From Hyphomicrobiaceae bacterium (lineage in GTDB: Bacteria > Pseudomonadota > Alphaproteobacteria > Rhizobiales > Hyphomicrobiaceae): a stretch of 36,305 nt of DNA. The notes beneath the pieces are model-generated. The model was not told the DNA's origin. It saw only the letters and a list, made by a program, of their open reading frames with translations, and did not search any database. Numbering within the stretch: the first letter of the stretch is position 1; each line of letters opens with the position of its first letter. Below are positions 32,375 to 36,305 of the stretch, in pieces. The translations under genes were made by a program, and so were the position numbers. The stretch is from positions 1 to 36,305 of the forward strand of contig JAKFWF010000004.1 in NCBI GenBank assembly GCA_021730785.1, written 5' to 3'.

Positions 32375-33994
32375 ATGCCACTCCCCAACGCCCGGCCCAC
32401 GCGGCTGGTTGCGATGTCGCGCGCGCTCGCCCAGCTGTTCACCCGCGCCCCCCGGCCCGAGACCAAAGCCGGCGTGATGGCGACGGTCGTCAGGCTCGAA
32501 AGCCTCGGCCAGCCCCTGTGGAGCCAGCGTGACTACGCAGCCTTCGCCCGCGAGGGCATGACGCAGAACCCGGTGGTTTTTCGCAGTGTGCGCATGATCG
32601 CCGAGGCGGTCGCATCGGTGCCGCTGCTGCTCTACGATGGCGACAGCGAGATCGAACAGCATACGGTTCTCGATCTGCTGGCACGGCCAGCGCCCGGCCG
32701 CACGCGCGTCGATCTGATCGAGAGTATCGTCGGCTTCCTGCTGGTCGCGGGCAATGCCTACGTCGAGGCGGTGGCGATCGGCGATACGGTTCGCGAACTC
32801 TACACGCTGCGTCCCGACCGCATCCGCATCATGCCGGGCGCCGACGGCTATGCGGATGCTTACCGCTACGAGGTTGGCGGACAGTCGGTCGACATCGCTG
32901 GCGAAGTGGTGGCCGGCGTGCCGCGCATCCTGCATCTGCGGCAGTTCCATCCGCTCGATGATCACTATGGCTTGTCGCCAATCGAGGCGGCGGCAACCGC
33001 GATCGACATCCATAACGAGGCTTCGCGCTGGAACAAGGCGCTGCTCGACAATTCGACAAGGCCGTCCGGTGCGCTGGTGTACGGCACCGGCGAGAGCTTG
33101 CCGCCGGCCCAGTTCGAACGCCTCAAGCGCGAGCTGGAGGACAGTTTCCAGGGCGCGCGCAATGCCGGCCGCCCGCTGCTGCTCGAAGGCGGGCTCGATT
33201 GGAAGGCGATGAGCTTGTCGCCGCGCGACATGGATTTCATCGGCCTGAAGCAGATGGCCGCCCGCGAGATCGCGCTCAGTCTGGGCGTTCCGCCGCTGCT
33301 GCTCGGCGTTCCGGGTGACAACACGTACGCGAACTACGCCGAGGCCAACCGGACGTTCTGGCGGCAGACGGTGATCCCGCTGGCCGGCCGGCTGGCAGTG
33401 TCGTTGTCGCGCTGGCTGTTGGTCGGCGGCGACGTGGGCCTGGAGCTGCGCTGCAATCTCGATGATCTCGACGCGCTGAGCGCCGACCGCGAGGCGCTGT
33501 GGGCGAGGTTGGATGGCGCGAGCTTCTTGACCGACGACGAGAAGCGCGCAGCGGCAGGCTATGGGCCGGCTGCGGGGGCGGGTGGCGCGAAGTTCAATCC
33601 GTATCACGACAGCGCCGGCCGGTTCACGTTCGCGCCGGGTGGGGGTGTGAATCCTGACCACGAACCGACACCGCCACTGGGAACCCCCGACACTCCACCG
33701 GCAATCCCGGTCGCCGGGCGCCCACGCGGGGGCGGTCCGCCCAAATTGCCAACACCGGCAAAACCAACCGATGCTCAACCGCAATTCAAGAACCCCAAGC
33801 CAGGGCTGACCGGCAAGGAAGGCGCGAAGGACATCCCGTCGTGGGCACAAGGCCAGAGACCTTTGACAAACGAAAACGGCGAAGCATACGCTAAGCGCCT
33901 GCTCGATCAGAAATATGGGTCACGAGAGCACGAAAGAGGCCCAAACAGCGAATTCAATAAACTGAAAAAGTTTGGCGATAGAAACTTCGAATAG
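32375..33994 (+). CDS. HK97-type phage portal protein with C-terminal polymorphic-toxin-like tip (cassette A)
   Basis: Residues 1-400 are a portal protein, the ring through which DNA enters the head: S-Q-R-D-Y-A-A-F-A-R-E-G, S-V-R-M-I-A-E-A-V-A-S-V-P, D-M-D-F-I-G-L-K-Q-M-A-A-R-E-I-A and Y-A-N-Y-A-E-A-N-R-T-F-W. At residue 408 comes N-P-Y-H-D-S-A-G-R-F-T-F, then a Pro-rich linker (420-474). The 65-residue tip (475-539) has K-D-I-P-S-W-A-Q-G-Q-R-P, A-K-R-L-L-D-Q-K-Y-G and S-E-F-N-K-L-K-K-F-G-D-R-N-F-E. I recall this pattern from the ends of Rhs/WapA-type polymorphic toxins; no activity is assigned. A normal portal would stop near 400. The tip is followed by a candidate immunity gene. Prohead protease and capsid genes do not follow as expected. 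Confidence 0.82.
   Translation: MPLPNARPTRLVAMSRALAQLFTRAPRPETKAGVMATVVRLESLGQPLWSQRDYAAFAREGMTQNPVVFRSVRMIAEAVASVPLLLYDGDSEIEQHTVLDLLARPAPGRTRVDLIESIVGFLLVAGNAYVEAVAIGDTVRELYTLRPDRIRIMPGADGYADAYRYEVGGQSVDIAGEVVAGVPRILHLRQFHPLDDHYGLSPIEAAATAIDIHNEASRWNKALLDNSTRPSGALVYGTGESLPPAQFERLKRELEDSFQGARNAGRPLLLEGGLDWKAMSLSPRDMDFIGLKQMAAREIALSLGVPPLLLGVPGDNTYANYAEANRTFWRQTVIPLAGRLAVSLSRWLLVGGDVGLELRCNLDDLDALSADREALWARLDGASFLTDDEKRAAAGYGPAAGAGGAKFNPYHDSAGRFTFAPGGGVNPDHEPTPPLGTPDTPPAIPVAGRPRGGGPPKLPTPAKPTDAQPQFKNPKPGLTGKEGAKDIPSWAQGQRPLTNENGEAYAKRLLDQKYGSREHERGPNSEFNKLKKFGDRNFE
33175..33922 (+). repeat. Direct repeat, portal 3' end and toxin lead-in (copy 1)
   Basis: This 748-bp segment recurs at 35350-36097 with a constant offset of 2175 bases and no gaps. 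Differences are concentrated in the first 300 bases (mostly synonymous). The stretch from about 33470 to 33845 appears identical by eye. The copies diverge completely after the codons for K-Y-G-S. Confidence 0.9.
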
Positions 33995-34052
33995 TGCCAT
34001 CTCGCCGCTTGGCGATTTACGATGGAATGGTTGGCAACGTAAGGTATCAGTC

Positions 34053-34277
34053 ATGACAGAGATATTTACCCTGCTGCATACAATTGTCCGGGATGGCGAA
34101 GAGGATCATAAAAAAATCGGCGTCTACGCCTCCGAGGAGTTGGCGAAGCAGGCCATGGAGCGAGTGAAGGGCAAACCGGGCTTCAGGGACCCGCGCGGAT
34201 ATTTCACGATCGACCCAAGCCTGCTCAATTTCGACTACTGGGCCGATGGCTTCGGCCCCGGCGATGACGACAATTAA
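34053..34277 (+). CDS. Candidate immunity protein for toxin A (small acidic protein)
   Basis: The 74-residue acidic product begins M-T-E-I-F-T-L-L-H-T-I-V and continues with K-I-G-V-Y-A-S-E-E-L-A-K-Q-A-M-E-R-V-K, P-G-F-R-D, G-Y-F-T-I-D and a C-terminal W-A-D-G-F. I know this pattern from small proteins of the DUF7336 type, often found singly near toxin genes; function is not established. TAAGG before the ATG serves as ribosome-binding site, whereas the longer frame from 33972 does not. It lies 58 bases after the portal-toxin stop. GC content drops here compared with the portal core, as expected for a horizontally shuffled toxin/immunity pair. Confidence 0.65.
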   Translation: MTEIFTLLHTIVRDGEEDHKKIGVYASEELAKQAMERVKGKPGFRDPRGYFTIDPSLLNFDYWADGFGPGDDDN

Positions 34278-34329
34278 CGGGGTGCCGGTCACGACGGCGC
34301 TATCGGACTGGTGATAACGGCTGACGCGG

Positions 34330-35098
34330 GTCGGCTCGAACTGCGGCTCGCAACCTCGATGATCTCGACGCGCTGAGCGCCGACCGCGAGGCGCTGTGGG
34401 CGAGGTTGGATGGCGCGAGCTTCTTGACCGACGACGAGAAGCGCGCGGCAGCGGGATACGGGCCGGCTGAGGCGGGTGGCGCGAAGTTCAATCCGTATCA
34501 CGACAGCGCCGGCCGGTTCACGTTCGCGCCGGGTGGGGGTGTTACGCCGGTTGCGGCGCCACCGCGCGGACCGAAAGGGCCGCCGGCCGCGCCGCCGTCC
34601 TCGCCACCCGCTCCCGCGCCGAAGCCGCCGCCTCCGGCCGCGACGACGCCGCCCAAATCACAGCCGGACTTCCTGGCGAAACGTCCAGGGCCAGGAAAGC
34701 TCACCGGCTCTTTTGACGGCTTGAAGCCAGCAGAACAGAACTTCGCGAAGGAGATGGTCGGGCTTGGCAAGAACGTCGAAGTCATTCCAACAGGTGCAGG
34801 TCGTACGGCCGACTTCAAGATTGATGGGAAGACCTATGAGTTGAAGACCGTGTCCGGGGTCCAGAAAACAGACACAGATGGATTGTCGAGTGCAATCTCA
34901 AGTCGTGTCATGGACGGACGAGGGCAGGCCGGGGACATCATCGTTGACGCGCGGCAGCAGCAAGGTATGACACGCGCCATCGGCGAGCGAGCGGCGGGGC
35001 GGGCATATGGAGCGGACAACGCCAGTGGAAAACGCGGAATAAAAAGCATTACCATACTGACGCCAGAAGGCGCAGTATCAACTATAAGGAACAATTGA
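34330..35098 (+). pseudogene. Orphan portal-end cassette B with CdiA-CT-like nuclease toxin
   Basis: A displaced copy of the portal 3' end fused to a different toxin. Homology begins near 34330 (L-E-L-R) with a two-base frameshift around 34343. The open frame from TTG 34406 (230 codons) repeats D-G-A-S-F-L-T-D-D-E-K-R and N-P-Y-H-D-S-A-G-R-F-T-F (29-40). A Pro-rich linker (46-90) leads to a new C-terminal domain (95-230). That domain has V-E-V-I-P, A-D136-F-K-I-D-G, Y-E145-L-K147-T-V-S and D-I-I-V-D-A-R. This is the D...ExK arrangement of PD-(D/E)xK nucleases and resembles CdiA C-terminal tRNase toxins. It lacks the portal body, so it is probably silent until recombined. An immunity-type gene follows after one base. 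Confidence 0.75.
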
Positions 35099-35099
35099 A

Positions 35100-35324
35100 A
35101 TGGTCCATAAGCCCACCAGGGAAGAGCTGTTTTCGCGAATCACGGAGCACTTGAAGTATCGCCAGGGGAGCCTGAGTTGCAAATTGTTGTGGAAGGGATA
35201 TCTGGCGGCATTGATAGAATGGGGATTGCTAAACCCCGATGATCATTTCGAGTTGAATCAAATGATCGGCGGCGAAGGAGCGGACGAACTCAGGGAGATT
35301 TTCCTTGGGCACCCGGATTCTTAG
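35100..35324 (+). CDS. Candidate immunity protein for toxin B
   Basis: The 74-residue, helical, acidic protein begins one base after the stop of the nuclease-toxin frame and has its own AAGGA (35086-35090) nine bases before the ATG. It contains E-E-L-F-S-R-I, R-Q-G-S-L-S-C-K-L-L-W-K-G-Y-L-A-A-L-I-E-W-G-L-L and E-L-R-E-I-F-L-G. Such short helical proteins directly after CdiA-CT-like nucleases are usually immunity proteins of the CdiI kind. I do not recognise a named family with certainty. Composition is lower in GC than the portal sequence that follows. Confidence 0.65.
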   Translation: MVHKPTREELFSRITEHLKYRQGSLSCKLLWKGYLAALIEWGLLNPDDHFELNQMIGGEGADELREIFLGHPDS

Positions 35325-35340
35325 CATTTCGACCAGCAGT

Positions 35341-36120
35341 CAGCATCCCGGTGCTGCTCGAAGGCGGGCTCGACTGGAAGGCGATGAGTTTGAGCCCCCG
35401 CGACATGGATTTCATCGGCCTGAAGCAGATGGCCGCCCGCGAGATCGCGCTCAGCCTGGGTGTGCCGCCGCTGCTGCTCGGCATTCCGGGTGACAGTACG
35501 TACGCGAACTACGCCGAGGCCAACCGCACGTTCTGGCGGCAGACGGTGATCCCGCTGGCCGGCCGGCTGGCAGTGTCGTTGTCGCGCTGGCTGTTGGTCG
35601 GCGGCGACGTGGGCCTGGAGCTGCGGTGCAACCTCGATGACCTCGACGCGCTGAGCGCCGACCGCGAGGCGCTGTGGGCGAGGTTGGATGGCGCGAGCTT
35701 CTTGACCGACGACGAGAAGCGCGCAGCGGCAGGCTATGGGCCGGCTGCGGGGGCGGGTGGCGCGAAGTTCAATCCGTATCACGACAGCGCCGGCCGGTTC
35801 ACGTTCGCGCCGGGTGGGGGTGTGAATCCTGACCACGAACCGACACCGCCACTGGGAACCCCCGACACTCCACCGGCAATCCCGGTCGCCGGGCGCCCAC
35901 GCGGGGGCGGTCCGCCCAAATTGCCAACACCGGCAAAACCAACCGATGCTCAACCGCAATTCAAGAACCCCAAGCCAGGGCTGACCGGCAAGGAAGGCGC
36001 GAAGGACATCCCGTCGTGGGCGCAAGGCCAGAGACCTTTGACAAACGAAAACGGCGAAGCATACGCTAAGCGCCTACTCGATCAGAAATATGGGTCAGGA
36101 CAATGGAAAGATGGACCAAC
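35341..36120 (+). pseudogene. Orphan portal-end cassette C, toxin interrupted by an IS element
   Basis: A second displaced portal 3' end, longer than cassette B. The open frame (35351 onward) begins at L-L-E-G-G-L-D-W-K-A-M and covers the last 270 codons of the portal plus the same linker and toxin lead-in as cassette A. There is no start codon or portal N-terminus. After K-Y-G-S the toxin tip differs: G-Q-W-K-D-G-P-T-S against R-E-H-E-R-G-P-N-S in cassette A, still fitting the same tip motif. Homology stops at the TA at 36121-36122, where an IS630-type element begins, removing the expected E-F-N-K-L-K-K end and any immunity gene from view. Confidence 0.8.
35350..36097 (+). repeat. Direct repeat, portal 3' end and toxin lead-in (copy 2)
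   Basis: Copy of 33175-33922 at an exact 2175-base period. It provides long homology through which the toxin tip and immunity gene of the active portal could be exchanged or deleted. Confidence 0.9.
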
Positions 36121-36305
36121 TAGTGTTCCGTCACTGACTCTGGATTCCCATGGCTTGGCAAATCAGGCAAGCTGTGGCCATGAAAACAGCGATCACAGTT
36201 ACGGCGGAAGACCGGGCGCGGCTCGAGCGAGCGATTGCGGATCGCAACACGCCGGCCAAGGTCGTGTGGCGGGCGCGGATCGTGCTCGGCACGGCCGACG
36301 GCGAA
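36121..36305 (+). mobile_element. IS630-family element, left end (truncated by window)
   Basis: The element appears to start at the TA at 36121-36122, the target dinucleotide of IS630/Tc1-mariner elements, followed by GTGTTCCGTCACTGACTC as the putative left terminal repeat. It carries the transposase start at 36180 and continues beyond the window. The right end and the TA duplication cannot be checked here. Confidence 0.65.
36180..36305 (+). CDS. IS630-family transposase, N-terminal part
   Basis: Forty-two codons are visible before the window ends. V-T-A-E-D-R-A-R-L-E-R-A-I-A-D-R-N-T-P-A-K-V-V-W-R-A-R-I-V-L-G-T-A-D-G matches the N-terminal helix-turn-helix of IS630 transposases (L-x-x-x-x-R-x-x-T-P-x-x-x-x-x-R-A-R-I-V-L). 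The catalytic DDE domain lies outside the window. It is inserted in the toxin tip of cassette C, in the same direction as that cassette. Confidence 0.8.
   Translation, partial: MKTAITVTAEDRARLERAIADRNTPAKVVWRARIVLGTADGE

Noticed and set aside
30772-32466. 564-residue open frame on the minus strand across the terminase
   Set aside because: It is antisense to a gene with clear Walker and nuclease motifs, is rich in His/Arg/Ala as GC-rich shadows are, and has no recognisable domain.
32312-33850. 512-residue open frame on the minus strand across the portal gene
   Set aside because: Antisense to the portal; the same frame recurs in the duplicated segment only because the DNA is duplicated.
30342-33994. 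Calling the module a gene transfer agent
   Set aside because: Terminase and portal resemble GTA genes, but the toxin tips, IS and missing capsid/protease order do not fit a standard GTA, and the window ends too early to decide.

Overview
The window is high-GC DNA from an alphaproteobacterium, most likely of the order Hyphomicrobiales (Rhizobiales). This rests on gene neighbourhoods I recognise: tsaD-gpsA divergent from hemC-hemD, with a bacterial Mic60/mitofilin gene and hemY downstream; the regulator ldtR beside the L,D-transpeptidase ldtP; and histone-deacetylase-like gene, xseB and dxs in a row. No rRNA, tRNA or CRISPR array was recognised.

Layout. 1-800: the tail of a probable transposase, then a BrnT-type toxin and HTH antitoxin pair. 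1.0-4.7 kb: pyroglutamyl peptidase, parE and a DUF2853 gene. 4.8-12.5 kb: gpsA and tsaD (minus strand) back to back with hemC-hemD-mic60-hemY (plus strand). 12.5-16.9 kb: class III alcohol dehydrogenase, a carboxymuconolactone-decarboxylase-like gene, an extensin-family secreted protein and a 3-hydroxyisobutyryl-CoA-hydrolase-like gene. 17.1-19.9 kb: ldtR, ldtP and a bactofilin fused to a CSPG/cadherin-like repeat. 20.0-22.2 kb: pcaH-pcaG followed by a BKACE enzyme, probably a protocatechuate catabolic unit. 22.2-22.8 kb: a gene-free stretch rich in inverted repeats. 22.8-29.9 kb: dxs, xseB, an acetylpolyamine/histone-deacetylase-fold enzyme, an enolase-superfamily enzyme, an SDR and an MFS transporter.

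30.0-36.3 kb is foreign in character. A gene-poor, AT-rich stretch with a good sigma-70-like promoter leads into a phage packaging module (small-terminase-like protein, large terminase, portal). The portal does not end like an ordinary portal. After an N-P-Y-H-D-x-x-G-R-F-T motif and a proline-rich linker it carries a short polymorphic-toxin-like tip, followed by a small candidate immunity gene. Behind it lie two displaced copies of the portal's 3' end. One carries a different toxin (CdiA-CT-like nuclease with a D...ExK core) and its own candidate immunity gene. The other carries an allele of the first toxin and is cut by an IS630-family element at the window edge. This array of a 'head' gene plus orphan toxin/immunity cassettes sharing a homologous lead-in is the most interesting thing in the window. 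It looks like the CDI/Rhs/MuF toxin-swapping architecture, but built on a phage portal protein.

Smaller points of interest are a dispersed inverted repeat found at three places, always just downstream of a gene; several perfect palindromes or short tandem repeats in regulatory positions; and the bactofilin-CSPG fusion.
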